DNA from: Thauera phenylacetica B4P
GTDB taxonomy: Bacteria > Pseudomonadota > Gammaproteobacteria > Burkholderiales > Rhodocyclaceae
Assembly: GCF_000310225.1 (NCBI RefSeq)
Contig: NZ_AMXF01000001.1
Span: forward strand, 1 to 64,000
Direction of reading: 5' to 3'
DNA: 64,000 nt
Shown here: positions 17,217-26,319 of the stretch, in pieces
Layout: each line of letters begins with the position of its first letter
Numbering within the stretch: position 1 is the stretch's first letter
Notes under the pieces: generated by a model
What the model was told of the DNA's origin: nothing
The model's database searches: none
What the model saw: only the letters and a program-made list of their open reading frames with translations
Translations under genes and position numbers: made by a program

Positions 17217-18526
17217 TGGCATTTCCCTTGACCGTAGTAGCAGGAGGTCACGCGGGCGGCGTTGTTGCTCTGGAGGCTGCCCACGTTCGGCAGCGTGGGC
17301 ACGATGGAGGCGTAGAACTCGGTCAGGTCCATCGCCGAGAAATTCAGGCTTTGCAGTTCGGCGACCGTGAAGCCCGAGCAGTCGGGACTCCTGGCGGCTC
17401 CCCAGCCTCTTCCGACCTGCATTCGCCCTTGCTCGTTGATGAGCCGGGCGAGCTTGCTGTTGAAGCAGCACTTGCTGGTGGTGTGTTCGATGCACGAGAC
17501 GCACTTGCCGAGAATGCGGATGCATGACGAGCACCAGGTGCCGACCGTGTGGCACAGGCCGGCCCCTTCCTTCATAGCCAGCTTCCCCTCCTCTTCGTTG
17601 CAGGACATCATTGACATCACGATGTAGATGACGACCGCGATGGCCAGTGTCCAGGGGTCAAAGGCGATGACCAGGCTGTCTCCCGCGTAGAGCACAGCGG
17701 AGCCTGCAGGCAAGGCCGCGCCGTTCACGGCCACGGTGACGCCGTAGGTGGTGAACGTGCCGGAGAAACCGCCACTCATGAGCAGCGCCTGCATGCCCTG
17801 ATAGAGGAACTGTCGGTTCTCAGCATTCATGAGCACATCGAAGACGAGTCTCGATCCGGTACCGAAAAGGCTCTGGTTGGTCATGCCTGCGCCGGCCGAG
17901 TCCGAATGGCAGCAGTTCTTCAGCAGCCGGTCGCGGCAGCGGTTGTCTTCGCCCTTGAAGACCCGCATGTTCGTCGTGTCGAGATAGACACCGGCCTCCC
18001 GTACGGCCTCCATGTAGGTCATGGACCGAGCGAAGTCGGCGTCATTGGTGTAGCTGGTGTTGAAGCAGTTCGAACCCAGGCAGAAGACGTTCGACGGGCA
18101 GCTTGAAGCTGCGCACCCGGAGTAGTAGTCGGCAAGGCTGCCGAGCACGCTGTTTGGGCTGTCGGCGATGTTGCGGGCTGTCGTTACCGAGGGGTCGTAG
18201 GGCGAGATGGCGGTACGCGGGGTATTGGCGGAGATCGCCGCAGTGCTTTGCGCCTGGCACACCGGGTCGGTGGAATTGCCCGAGCAAGCGGCAAGGCGAG
18301 CGTTGGCGGCACCGGATAGGCTGGGCTGGCCGTAGTACGCCGTCTCCGCAGGCGTCGTCGTATAGCCCGGCACGACACTCGAAGCGCTCGATGTCCCGAC
18401 CGCGCCTCGGGCGACCGGGTTGGTCGCCTGCCCGGCAGCCGTGCCCTCTTCGAATGGCCCGGCAATGGCTGCGGTCTGCGTTGTGACGAAGCAGGCGAGG
18501 GTGAAGTAGACGATGAAGCGGCGCAT
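17213..18526 (-). CDS. traN: Conjugal transfer mating-pair stabilisation protein TraN
   Basis: 437 aa, Cys-rich outer-membrane adhesin of F-type systems that stabilises donor-recipient contact. ATG 18526 has GGAG 8 bp upstream; a GTG 9 bp further up is possible. The signal peptide ends TAAIAGPFEEG. More than 20 Cys are clustered (FCLGSNCFN, CRDRLLKNCCHSD, MSCNEEEGKLAMKEGAGLC, KCVSCIEHTTSKCCF), the hallmark of TraN, plus a hydrophobic segment (TLAIAVVIYIVMSMM). It is shorter than F TraN (602 aa), as in several chromosomal F-type clusters. Confidence 0.92.
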   Translation of the reverse strand: MRRFIVYFTLACFVTTQTAAIAGPFEEGTAAGQATNPVARGAVGTSSASSVVPGYTTTPAETAYYGQPSLSGAANARLAACSGNSTDPVCQAQSTAAISANTPRTAISPYDPSVTTARNIADSPNSVLGSLADYYSGCAASSCPSNVFCLGSNCFNTSYTNDADFARSMTYMEAVREAGVYLDTTNMRVFKGEDNRCRDRLLKNCCHSDSAGAGMTNQSLFGTGSRLVFDVLMNAENRQFLYQGMQALLMSGGFSGTFTTYGVTVAVNGAALPAGSAVLYAGDSLVIAFDPWTLAIAVVIYIVMSMMSCNEEEGKLAMKEGAGLCHTVGTWCSSCIRILGKCVSCIEHTTSKCCFNSKLARLINEQGRMQVGRGWGAARSPDCSGFTVAELQSLNFSAMDLTEFYASIVPTLPNVGSLQSNNAARVTSCYYGQGKCQ

Positions 18527-18547
18527 GGTGGTCACTCCGTCCTGGGC

Positions 18548-19252
18548 TCAGGGTCTGAGGCGCGCGAGGAAGATGCCGGCGTCGGAATCGAAGCGGGGCG
18601 CCGCACGGCGCAACTGATTGAGGGCGTAGTCGAGGCTCACGTCTCCCGCTGCGCTGACATAGTCGGTCGGGGGCGGGCAGGTGCTGCCAGCACAACCGGC
18701 GGGCCGGCTGCCATCCCGGGCAAGCACGAAGGTGGGCACCCGCTTGACCGCGTAGCGGTCGAAGGCCTGCGGATCGATGAGGATGGCGATCTCGCGCGTG
18801 CCGATGAGTTTCTGGATACGCATGACCGTATCGCGCAGCGAGCCATTGGCGAAGCCCCGGATGAGGATCGCTGCCTTTGCGCGTGCCGCCTGATCCACGA
18901 GACGCGCCAGGGTGGACTCGGGCATGGCCAGGCTTACGAACACGAAGAGGCCTGGGTCGGAACCGAGTGCGGGAGGTGTTCCCTGCGCATATCCTTGGGC
19001 GATGTCGCCGATGTTGGGCAACGCATTCGTCAGGGGCTTGGGCAGTGCATCGATGCGCGGCGTGGTGACCGCCCCGGCTTGGGGTACCGGGACCGAGTGC
19101 TGTCGCTGGATGCGGCGGACATCGTCTTCCGTGACGGTCGGCGTCTCGCGCCGGACCCTCGCGAGGTCTTCGTCGGTGATCACCGGCGCAGGCTGCGCCG
19201 CAGCCCCGAGGGGAAACAGCAGAGCGGCCAGTACGGCAGAGGGGCGGATCAC
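18548..19252 (-). CDS. trbC: Type-F pilin assembly protein TrbC
   Basis: 234 aa from the GTG at 19252; the longer frame upstream runs antisense-like through traU and is not supported. Signal peptide: MIRPSAVLAALLFPLGAAAQ. The C-terminal half has the TrbC_Ftype/thioredoxin-like fold: FVFVSLAMPESTLARLVDQA, ILIRGFANGSLRDTV, ILIDPQAFDRYAVKRVPTFV, GDVSLDYALNQL. It needs TraW for periplasmic stability in F (in F some systems fuse TraW to TrbC). Located 19 bp after traU and 21 bp before traN. Confidence 0.92.
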   Translation of the reverse strand: MIRPSAVLAALLFPLGAAAQPAPVITDEDLARVRRETPTVTEDDVRRIQRQHSVPVPQAGAVTTPRIDALPKPLTNALPNIGDIAQGYAQGTPPALGSDPGLFVFVSLAMPESTLARLVDQAARAKAAILIRGFANGSLRDTVMRIQKLIGTREIAILIDPQAFDRYAVKRVPTFVLARDGSRPAGCAGSTCPPPTDYVSAAGDVSLDYALNQLRRAAPRFDSDAGIFLARLRP

Positions 19253-19271
19253 GGAACCGCCTGGAAAAAGA

Positions 19272-20294
19272 TCAGTAGCCCACACAGCAGTTCCTTTTGC
19301 GAAAGAGCATGAAGGCGAAGTCCTCGCCCTTGACCGGGTATTCCTTGCCTGCGCCCCAGATGATCGTGGTGCGGCCGAAGGGCTGGCAGCAGCGGCCGCC
19401 TTCCTTTGCGGTGTTGGGGATGGGGTAGGTGAGTTGGGTCTTGTAGGCCGTCTTGTCCATGACGGGTTCGAAGTAGGGACCGCACAGGCCGGGGGTTCCA
19501 TGCCAGCCCCAGGCGATCAGTTCGCGGTGCATCTTGGCGGTGAGCCGCTGGACCAGCAGCGAGGCGGTGCGCACACCGCCCATGTGGTAGGGCACGTGGC
19601 CGTCCATGGGGTAGATCGCGCCCTGGCAGCCCGCACACCAGAACATCTCCTTGATGCCGAAGCCCATGGTCGCGGCCACGCAGTCGGCAGCGCAGGCCGC
19701 GACTGCGATGGGATTGGCGAAGAGCACCGCGTCCGGGTTTAGGATCAGGGTCAGTTCGTCATCCGCCCACAGGGGATCGACTTCGGTCAGGTAGGCGAGA
19801 TCGAAGGAGCCTCTTTCCAGGCAAGGGAAGTCGGTGACAACCTCCAGCCAGTACATCACCGGGTTGATGTAGAAGTGCGCCTGGTAGAAGCTGCCGCCGT
19901 CGCCATCGCCTTCCGGGCGTGTGAAGCGGGCGGCCTCGGGTGCCGGGATGCCAGGATCGAGATCGATGCCGCCCAGGGAGACGAGGCAGTAGGGCTTCCT
20001 GACCACCTCGACGTGCCGGGCCGGCTCCCAGAAGCCGATCGAGAGTCCGATGATCGGATTCACCCCGCAACTGCAGATCGGGCTGGACGGGTTGTCGGTG
20101 TCTTCCTGGTTGCCGTAGTTGCCGATGCGGGCGCTGCCGACGCTGATGGGCAGGATGCAACTCCAGCAGATGTCGGTGATGGGGTTCGGGAACTTGCCGG
20201 TGCAGGTGGCGGCACCGGCCGCAAGCGCCTGGGCCCACGCGATGCAGGCCAGGAGGGCCAGCAGCAGGGATCGAAGGAGCCGGGCGGCTGTCAT
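19272..20294 (-). CDS. traU: Conjugal transfer protein TraU
   Basis: 340 aa, periplasmic protein needed for pilus assembly and DNA transfer in F-type systems. Signal peptide LLRSLLLALLACIAWAQALA followed by CTGKFPNPITDICWSCILPI, the signature TraU start. Further family segments: CSCGVNPIIGLSIGFWEP, GMNPVMYW-like FYINPVMYWLEVV, FWCAGCQGAIYPM, GTPGLCGPYFEPVMDK, and the terminal FRKRNCCVGY. Ten or more Cys explain the local DsbC. ATGA overlap with traW upstream. Confidence 0.96.
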   Translation of the reverse strand: MTAARLLRSLLLALLACIAWAQALAAGAATCTGKFPNPITDICWSCILPISVGSARIGNYGNQEDTDNPSSPICSCGVNPIIGLSIGFWEPARHVEVVRKPYCLVSLGGIDLDPGIPAPEAARFTRPEGDGDGGSFYQAHFYINPVMYWLEVVTDFPCLERGSFDLAYLTEVDPLWADDELTLILNPDAVLFANPIAVAACAADCVAATMGFGIKEMFWCAGCQGAIYPMDGHVPYHMGGVRTASLLVQRLTAKMHRELIAWGWHGTPGLCGPYFEPVMDKTAYKTQLTYPIPNTAKEGGRCCQPFGRTTIIWGAGKEYPVKGEDFAFMLFRKRNCCVGY

Positions 20295-20932
20295 GGCTTG
20301 ACCTCCAACTCGTCGATGCGCAGCCGCTTGCCTTCCTGGGAGACCAGGGCGGGCACCTGCCGGATGCCCAGGCGCCTGGTCAGGAGGCCGTGCTGGTCGT
20401 AATAGACGGGCGAGCGCCAGGCTTGCATGAGGTCGAGGTAGGAGCCTGCCGTGAGGATGGGCTTCACCTTGCCGTCGTGGTGCTTCATCAGACTGCGGGC
20501 CTGGGCGACCTGGCGTGGGTCACGGGCGTCGAAGAAGAACAGGCGGCGCGACAGGGAGACGACGTCTAGAGGATTGGCGCGGGTGCCGGCGGCGAACATG
20601 AGCCGCCCCTGGGCGTCGCTCACGTTGCGATCGAGGACGTAGGTCGGATCGAAGTAGAAGGTGCGTTTCGCCTGGGTGGTCACGAGACCGGCTACGGGCT
20701 GGGGGTCGCGCACGGAATCGACGCCGCGGGCGCGCGCTTCCTGTTCCAGGCGCTGCAGTTCGCCACTCGCGGCCTTGTCGCGCAGGCGCTGCTCGATGAA
20801 GCGCAGGAGATGCGGTTCGGCAATCTCGTAGGTCGGGCCGATCACGCCGGCATCCGCTGCATGGGCCGGCGTGGTTCCAGCCAGCAGGGCGAACGTAGAC
20901 AGCGCAAGGAGGGGGAGCATGCGCAGGTTCAT
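20291..20932 (-). CDS. traW: Conjugal transfer protein TraW
   Basis: 213 aa from ATG 20932, periplasmic partner of TrbC in pilus assembly. Signal peptide MLPLLALSTFALLAGTTPAHA. Family segments: GPTYEIAEPHLLRFIEQRL, FYFDPTYVLDRNVSDAQG, NPLDVVSLSRRLFFFDARD, and a thioredoxin-like end with GIRQVPALVSQEG. Overlaps both neighbours by ATGA, with the unknown gene upstream and traU downstream, so translation is coupled. Confidence 0.94.
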   Translation of the reverse strand: MNLRMLPLLALSTFALLAGTTPAHAADAGVIGPTYEIAEPHLLRFIEQRLRDKAASGELQRLEQEARARGVDSVRDPQPVAGLVTTQAKRTFYFDPTYVLDRNVSDAQGRLMFAAGTRANPLDVVSLSRRLFFFDARDPRQVAQARSLMKHHDGKVKPILTAGSYLDLMQAWRSPVYYDQHGLLTRRLGIRQVPALVSQEGKRLRIDELEVKP

Positions 20933-21357
20933 CGCGTCCCTCCTGCGGTGCAACGGATCTGCCGGATGAACTGGGCGCGCTGGGTGGTGTCCTGTTCCTG
21001 GGTGGCACGGATCAGCCCCATCAGCACGGGATCTCCGCCTTCCTTGGAGACGGCCTGGCGCAGTTCGGCCATGGTCAGCGTGCGGCCGCATTGGAGGCGG
21101 TAGGCGGCCAGATAGACCTTGGCGCCGTCCGCGGCAGCCGGCGCGAGTTGCTGTAGCAGACCCAGGTAGTCCGCCAAGGGCATGTCATTGGTTGCCGAGG
21201 CAGGGCCTCGTGCAGGGCTGGTTTGTGCCCGAGCCGTGACCACTGTTCCCAAGGCGATGAGCGTTGCCAGAATCGCGATCACCAGTAGCCGCGTGAAGCG
21301 TACGAGCCGGGCAATGCTCAGAGGATGGTCAGGAGGATGGCGAAAGGGGAAGGGCAT
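20929..21357 (-). CDS. Unknown protein of the tra operon with an N-terminal membrane segment
   Basis: 142 aa with an excellent ribosome binding site (AAGGAG, 6 bp before ATG 21357). A single hydrophobic segment (FTRLLVIAILATLIALGTVV) after a basic start suggests a signal anchor or signal peptide; the mature part is periplasmic, with two Cys (YRLQCGRTLTMAEL and RQIRCTAGG) able to pair. ATGA overlap with traW. It sits where other F-type clusters have no fixed gene between the peptidase and traW. I do not recognise its family. Confidence 0.75.
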   Translation of the reverse strand: MPFPFRHPPDHPLSIARLVRFTRLLVIAILATLIALGTVVTARAQTSPARGPASATNDMPLADYLGLLQQLAPAAADGAKVYLAAYRLQCGRTLTMAELRQAVSKEGGDPVLMGLIRATQEQDTTQRAQFIRQIRCTAGGTR

Positions 21358-21367
21358 GGCGGCTCCT

Positions 21368-21955
21368 TCAGAACAGCGGGTCGACGACGCCGATCACCTG
21401 CTCGATTTGCACGAGGCCGCTTTCGCGGTAGCGGGAATCGAAGGAGTCGGGGCTCAGACCCTGGACGTAGTAGCGGCCGGGCGGAATGACGCCGGGCGCG
21501 ATCGGCTCAAGCGGTTGGCGATCGAACGCATGGGACTTGGCGATGCCGACCAGTTGGCCATTGATCCGCACCTCGCGGCCGGCGACGCTGATCGTGTCGC
21601 CCGGCAGGCCACGCACGACCTTGAAGAAGGGCTGCCCGGCAAGGCCTGGGTAGCGGCGGCTGCCTTCGCCCGCGAAGGCAAAGACGATGAAGTCTCCGCG
21701 GTGCAGCGCCGAGGTGCCTTTGTGAAGTATGGCGACCTTGTACGGCAGGCTGGGTGTCCAGTTGAACAACACCGGCACCCGCGGCGTGGCGTCGACGAAC
21801 AGGCGCAGGTAGGCCAAGCCCCAGATTGCGAAGATGGGCAGGTAGAGGTACCAGCGCTGACGCATGTGCCGCAGGAAATCCATGGCCGCATGCCGTGTGC
21901 GGATGGGCCAGGATGGCTGCCCCCGCGGCTGGCTGCGGATCGGGGTCGTGTTCAT
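21368..21955 (-). CDS. S26-family signal peptidase (TraF/TrhF type)
   Basis: 195 aa from ATG 21955, overlapping the trbI stop as ATGA. One transmembrane helix (YLYLPIFAIWGLAYLRLFV) anchors a periplasmic S26 serine-lysine peptidase: the likely catalytic Ser lies in TPSLPYKVAILHKG, and the Lys in FFKVVRGLPGDTI, the two boxes of the family; GRYYVQGLSPDSFDSRY is the third. Such peptidases in conjugation systems process the pilin (and cyclise it in P-type systems). Here TraA is the probable substrate (inference). Confidence 0.87.
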   Translation of the reverse strand: MNTTPIRSQPRGQPSWPIRTRHAAMDFLRHMRQRWYLYLPIFAIWGLAYLRLFVDATPRVPVLFNWTPSLPYKVAILHKGTSALHRGDFIVFAFAGEGSRRYPGLAGQPFFKVVRGLPGDTISVAGREVRINGQLVGIAKSHAFDRQPLEPIAPGVIPPGRYYVQGLSPDSFDSRYRESGLVQIEQVIGVVDPLF

Positions 21956-22317
21956 GGCGTTTCCACCTTCTGGCGCAGACGCGCCGTGAGATCGACGGTG
22001 TAGGGCGTGGGACCGGCGACGGAAGCCTTGAGAACCACGAGGCAGCCGCATTCGGCTGGCAGGCTCTCCAGGGCGACGGGCAGCCGCTGCGCGAAGGCCC
22101 TGGCCATCTGCAAGGTGGCTTGGCGCTCTTCTTCCGTATGCGCGGCGGTGAGCCGCCGGGTGAACTCGTCTTCCTTGGTGCGATAGACGTCGGCGAGATC
22201 CACGACGCCGATGGTCCGGGCCGGAAGGATGACCAGGCGGTTGTAGGCGAGCAGCGCGCTGCCGACTGCGATCAGGCTCACCAGCAAATTGGCGACAAAC
22301 AGGACGCGCGGGCTCAT
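21952..22317 (-). CDS. trbI: Type-F conjugative transfer protein TrbI
   Basis: 121-aa bitopic inner-membrane protein: hydrophobic helix VLFVANLLVSLIAVGSALLAY near the N terminus, then a periplasmic domain with VVDLADVYRTKEDEFTRRL and coiled-coil character, typical of F-type TrbI, which affects pilus retraction. Not related to P-type TrbI/VirB10. Overlaps the traC stop and the S26 peptidase start by ATGA. Confidence 0.85.
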   Translation of the reverse strand: MSPRVLFVANLLVSLIAVGSALLAYNRLVILPARTIGVVDLADVYRTKEDEFTRRLTAAHTEEERQATLQMARAFAQRLPVALESLPAECGCLVVLKASVAGPTPYTVDLTARLRQKVETP

Positions 22318-24890
22318 AACGCATGCCCCCGCTGGCGCAGCAACTCGGCAATGGCTTCGTCGATGGAGTAGCCCCGGGCGCGCAGTTCGTCGATGGGCGC
22401 GTTGTCCTCGAGTTTGTTGCTGAAAAGCAGATGCGTTGCCGGGTCGAGGATGTTGCGGGCCACGCCTTCGCCCACCGGGGAAGAGATGTAGAGTTCGGAG
22501 AAGGCGCCGGCCTCCGTGCGCAGGGAGTTGAGCAGCCGCTTCTTGGGTTCGTCCATCGTGAGCCGGCCCTTGCGGTCCAGCATCTCGATCGATTCCGGCT
22601 TCTGCCGCAGCAGGAAGACCCAGTCCGAGCAGTTGAAGGCGGCTTCCATTTGGGCGGAGCCGTAGTAGTCGTCGGCGCTCTGGGTCGCGGTGCCGAGCGC
22701 GCCACCATACTTGCGAGCGCGGCGGGCCGCTTCCTCGACTACGGCAGCTTTCACGGGATCGTCGGCGCCGATGTCGCCCAACTGCTGCTTCAGTTCGTCG
22801 ATGAAGAGTACCTTGCGCCGGTTGCGCGTGAGGTACATCTCGCCCGTGATTTGGTGCAGCAGCAGGATGTTCACCACGGCGTGCAGATCGGGCCGCCGTT
22901 TCAGTTCCTCGTTCTCGATGACGATGAAGTCGTTCGAGAAATCGACGTTGGCTCGGCCTTCGAAGAAGCGTTCGTACTGCCCACCCTTGGCGTAAGGGTT
23001 GAGCATGATCGCGAGATCCTTGATGCGCTGATCATTGACTGCCCCCAGCTCTTCCAGGGAGCCAGTGCGGAAGGCATCTCGCAGACCGGTGATCGTGAGG
23101 TCCTGGCCGTACTCGCGCCACAGCTTCAGGACCATGGCCGAGATGGCCTTGTACTGGACTTCCTCCAGGGCGTGCTGCATCGAGCACATCTTCGAGATGC
23201 CCGGCACCAGCATGTCGATGTCTTCGTTGATGTCCTGGACGATGGAGAAGGGATTGAGGCAGAGGTCCACGTCGGGCCTGAACTCGATGTATGTGCCCCG
23301 CGCCTTGCGGCACAGCTTCTCGAAGGAGCGGCCCAGATCCAGCATCCAGACCTTGGCGCCGATGGCGCGGTAGGACCAGGCCATCTCGTTCATCAGCACG
23401 GACTTCCCGGAACCGGGGGCGCCGATGATGGCGAAGTTGTAGTTGCCCAGGTCGTTGTCGAAGAGATCCAGCGTCATGAGCTGACCACGCCGGCCGCCGA
23501 AGACCAGGGCCGGTGTGCGGGTGCCGCGCCATTCAGCGATCAGCGGGGCCATGTGGATGGCGTTGGACATCGTCTTGCGCGTGACGCGGCGCATCTTCAC
23601 GAGGTCCTTGTGGAAGCGCTCGGTCAGCGTCATGGGCAGGCTCGCCAGCAGCGCCTGGCGGTGCATGTAGGCGTCGGCGTTGAGCTGAAAGCCCCGGCTG
23701 CGCCAGATCGCACTGGCCGCCTCATGGGCAGCCGCGGCCTTTTCCGGCGTCGAGAAGATGGCGAGCTGGTGGTACAGGCTCACCAGATTCCCGCCGGTAT
23801 CGATGGCATCGGCGGCGGCCGTCCAGTCGTCGAGCTTCTTCCGGACGTCCGGCATCACGTCGGCCATCTTCGACTTGGCGTTCTGCGTGGCGCGGACGTG
23901 GTTGGCGGTGACCACCGACTTGGTGACGTTGGGGTCGAGGATCTGAACGCCCAGGGTGAGCAGGAAGGGCGCGCTGTACTGCAGCGCCGGCTGCATCAGG
24001 TCGCCGATGAGCGAGCCCATCTGCCACAGCGCAAATCGCTCCGGAAAGCTCTTGATCGAATAGAAGCGCGCTTCCAACACATCCGGACTGGCCTCCTTCC
24101 AGAAGGTGAGGCCGCTCGGGTGAGGGTCCTGGATGGTGTCGAAGTCGACGATCTGGTCGCGCAGTTCCCGGCCGTCGTCGTAGTTGAGGTCGGGCGCGTC
24201 CGTGCCGGACATCCGGTCCGGGTTGGTGAAGATCGCACACCAGTTGATGAGGTCGGAGGCGTCGCAGACCCGGTTCGGCAGCGACGCCGAGCGTAACGTA
24301 GAGGCCATCGAATCGCGCAGGGCCAGCAGTTCCTCGCGCTTGTTCAGGTTGCCGGGGTCGGCCGGAAAGGCGACCGACAGCATCAGGCGGAAGTCGCGGA
24401 TGGTGTAGTGAAAGCCCGCCGTGAGGGACTTCTGCGCCCCTTCGAGCAGGTGGCCCACGCGCTGGCGTGCCAGGGCACGGAACAGGTTCTCGTTGCGCGC
24501 GGGGCGGCCCCAGTGCTGGGCCTTCTCGAACTGATCCTCGTCCTCGACGCGCAGGTTGGCGTAGCGACGCAGTTGGGATCGGACGTGGGGCGAGGCGAAC
24601 AGGTGGAACTGCACGCCGGTGCCGGCGGGGCAGTTGGTGTAGAGGGAGACCAGAACCTCCGTCATGCGATCGTCCGCGCCGGACTGGGGCATCAGCTCGA
24701 GCATGAAGCCCATGCCGTCGCGGTTCGCGAAGATGCACTCGGCGTCCAGGTACCCCATGTAGGGGAGCCAGCTGGCGAACTGCTCGGCCGGGGTGTCCGG
24801 CGAGACGCCCAGGCCGAAGGGCAGGTTGATCGACCGCCAATCGCTGCGGCCGCGCTGCGCGGGCCGTGGGGTGTCGGTGGCGGTGCTCAT
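22314..24890 (-). CDS. traC: Type IV secretion ATPase TraC (VirB4 family)
   Basis: 858 aa from ATG 24890, which overlaps the traV stop. It powers pilus assembly at the inner membrane. Early family segments include SINLPFGLGVSPDTPAEQ and GYLDAECIFANRDGMGFMLE. Walker A lies near residue 489 (GAPGSGKSVLMNEM) and Walker B near 692 (VLFIDELKQQLG), followed by ATQSADDYYGS. The usual F TraC length is about 875 aa. A much longer upstream open frame runs through traV in another phase and is not used. Confidence 0.96.
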   Translation of the reverse strand: MSTATDTPRPAQRGRSDWRSINLPFGLGVSPDTPAEQFASWLPYMGYLDAECIFANRDGMGFMLELMPQSGADDRMTEVLVSLYTNCPAGTGVQFHLFASPHVRSQLRRYANLRVEDEDQFEKAQHWGRPARNENLFRALARQRVGHLLEGAQKSLTAGFHYTIRDFRLMLSVAFPADPGNLNKREELLALRDSMASTLRSASLPNRVCDASDLINWCAIFTNPDRMSGTDAPDLNYDDGRELRDQIVDFDTIQDPHPSGLTFWKEASPDVLEARFYSIKSFPERFALWQMGSLIGDLMQPALQYSAPFLLTLGVQILDPNVTKSVVTANHVRATQNAKSKMADVMPDVRKKLDDWTAAADAIDTGGNLVSLYHQLAIFSTPEKAAAAHEAASAIWRSRGFQLNADAYMHRQALLASLPMTLTERFHKDLVKMRRVTRKTMSNAIHMAPLIAEWRGTRTPALVFGGRRGQLMTLDLFDNDLGNYNFAIIGAPGSGKSVLMNEMAWSYRAIGAKVWMLDLGRSFEKLCRKARGTYIEFRPDVDLCLNPFSIVQDINEDIDMLVPGISKMCSMQHALEEVQYKAISAMVLKLWREYGQDLTITGLRDAFRTGSLEELGAVNDQRIKDLAIMLNPYAKGGQYERFFEGRANVDFSNDFIVIENEELKRRPDLHAVVNILLLHQITGEMYLTRNRRKVLFIDELKQQLGDIGADDPVKAAVVEEAARRARKYGGALGTATQSADDYYGSAQMEAAFNCSDWVFLLRQKPESIEMLDRKGRLTMDEPKKRLLNSLRTEAGAFSELYISSPVGEGVARNILDPATHLLFSNKLEDNAPIDELRARGYSIDEAIAELLRQRGHAL

Positions 24891-25504
24891 TGCGACACCT
24901 CGCTGGGGCTGTTCAAGAGGCGAGCCGGCGCCGGGGGAATGGGCCTTCCTGCAGGCTGTGTCGGGGAACTGGGGCCATCGACAGCGTTTGAGGGCGCGGA
25001 GGTCGATGGCGGCGGACGCAGGGGCGCGTTGGCATCGCGTATGCGTTGATGGACGTGGTCGATCAGCCAGCGGCCCTGGTCGATCTGGACATAGACGTGG
25101 GCCTGGTCGTAGAGGTCGCCGTCGATGTCTTCCCAGGGCTTGATCCACAGGCGCAGGTAGCGCGATTGCGCGCGCAGCGGGGTTCCATCCTCCGGCGGGG
25201 ACGAACTGCCGTCGGCCGGCAGTCCCGTGCGCGTCGGATCCGAGGTGCGAGGCGTAGAGGGCTCCGGCTTCCGGGTGTCTGCTGGGGACTCGCGCTTGCG
25301 CTGGCTCGGCAGGTTGTTTGTCACCGCGTTCGCATAGGTCCCCGAGACGGATTCGCACGCCACCCCTTCCGGGGCCTTGCATGCGTACTTGGAATCGCCT
25401 CCCAGGCCGGACATGGACATGCAGCCGCCCAGGGCCAGCACGGACAGGAGCGGAAGGAGCCGGAGCGCGGGATAACCGAAGGCGGAACGAACGAAAGCAC
25501 TCAT
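24887..25504 (-). CDS. traV: Conjugal transfer outer-membrane lipoprotein TraV
   Basis: 205 aa from ATG 25504. Lipoprotein signal with lipobox LALGGC, then [29 protein letters not shown], the family region with two Cys. A Pro/Ser/Thr-rich linker follows, then [23 protein letters not shown] near the end. TraV is the VirB7-like subunit that anchors the TraK-TraB channel in the outer membrane. ATGA overlap with both dsbC upstream and traC downstream. Confidence 0.93.
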   Translation of the reverse strand: MSAFVRSAFGYPALRLLPLLSVLALGGCMSMSGLGGDSKYACKAPEGVACESVSGTYANAVTNNLPSQRKRESPADTRKPEPSTPRTSDPTRTGLPADGSSSPPEDGTPLRAQSRYLRLWIKPWEDIDGDLYDQAHVYVQIDQGRWLIDHVHQRIRDANAPLRPPPSTSAPSNAVDGPSSPTQPAGRPIPPAPARLLNSPSEVSQ

Positions 25505-26319
25505 GGCCGGCCCCCCGGGGCGGCGGCCGCCAAGCGGGATTCGATGGCGGCCCGGTCGATGAAGCCTTCCGTGCGCTCCCCGTCGGCCCAGATGAGGGTG
25601 GGCGTGCCCTGGATGCCGAAGCCGCGGGCCAGCGCGAGGTTGCGCGCGATGGGGTGGGCGCAGGGCGTGCCGGCGTGCTGCCGGCTCGCATCGCCCTTGC
25701 TCATCCAGTCGTGCCAGGCAGCCACCCGATCCGCCGCGCACCAGATGGCGATTGGACGCGCTTCGCCCAGGAAGGGGACGAGGAAGGTGTAGACCGTGAC
25801 GTTGTCGATGGTGGCAAGCTCTGCTTCGAGCTGCTTGCAGTACGGGCAGGCCGGGTCGCTGAGCACGGCGAGCTTGCGGACGCCGTTGCCCCGGACCGTC
25901 TTGATGGCGTCCTGAAGCGGCAGTTGATCGAAGACGATCGGCTTGGCGGCGGCCATGCCCGGATTGGACGGGGCTCGCTGGGCGAGCTTGGGGCCGGTGA
26001 GATCCTTCATCGCCTGCGTGTCGAAGAGCCGCCCGAAGAGGAAGTAGCGGGGATCCTGGGCGAGCACGTAGGCCACGTTCCCGTCCATCCAGACTTCGTA
26101 CAGCCCCTTGACGGGGGCCGGAGCGATGTCAGTGAAGCGGGTACCCGGATGGGCTTTCTCAAGCGCGGCGCGCAAGCGGCTGGCTTCGTCGGGCGCCGCG
26201 TGGGCGGTGGGCGCGATCCCCGATGCCACCAGCAGGGCGAGCAGCGCCCCGGTGACGAGCGTGCGCTTGTGCATGGACACGTGCGGGGGTATGTGCCCGC
26301 CCTCAGTAATTCGGGTCAT
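25501..26319 (-). CDS. dsbC: DsbC-family periplasmic disulfide isomerase of the tra operon
   Basis: 272 aa from ATG 26319 (GGAGA upstream, overlapping traB by 17 bp); an internal ATG at 26274 begins the signal peptide itself ([18 protein letters not shown]). The mature protein has a DsbC-like dimerisation domain ([20 protein letters not shown]), then a thioredoxin domain with CPYC ([17 protein letters not shown]), an acid-rich hinge and a cis-Pro segment [10 protein letters not shown]. It most likely folds the Cys-rich TraU, TraN and TraH. Location between traB and traV is standard for GGI-like F-type clusters. Confidence 0.92.
   Translation of the reverse strand: MTRITEGGHIPPHVSMHKRTLVTGALLALLVASGIAPTAHAAPDEASRLRAALEKAHPGTRFTDIAPAPVKGLYEVWMDGNVAYVLAQDPRYFLFGRLFDTQAMKDLTGPKLAQRAPSNPGMAAAKPIVFDQLPLQDAIKTVRGNGVRKLAVLSDPACPYCKQLEAELATIDNVTVYTFLVPFLGEARPIAIWCAADRVAAWHDWMSKGDASRQHAGTPCAHPIARNLALARGFGIQGTPTLIWADGERTEGFIDRAAIESRLAAAAPGGRP

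Noticed and set aside
22323-24296. Plus-strand 657-codon frame
   Set aside because: Antisense to traC, whose ATPase motifs are unmistakable.
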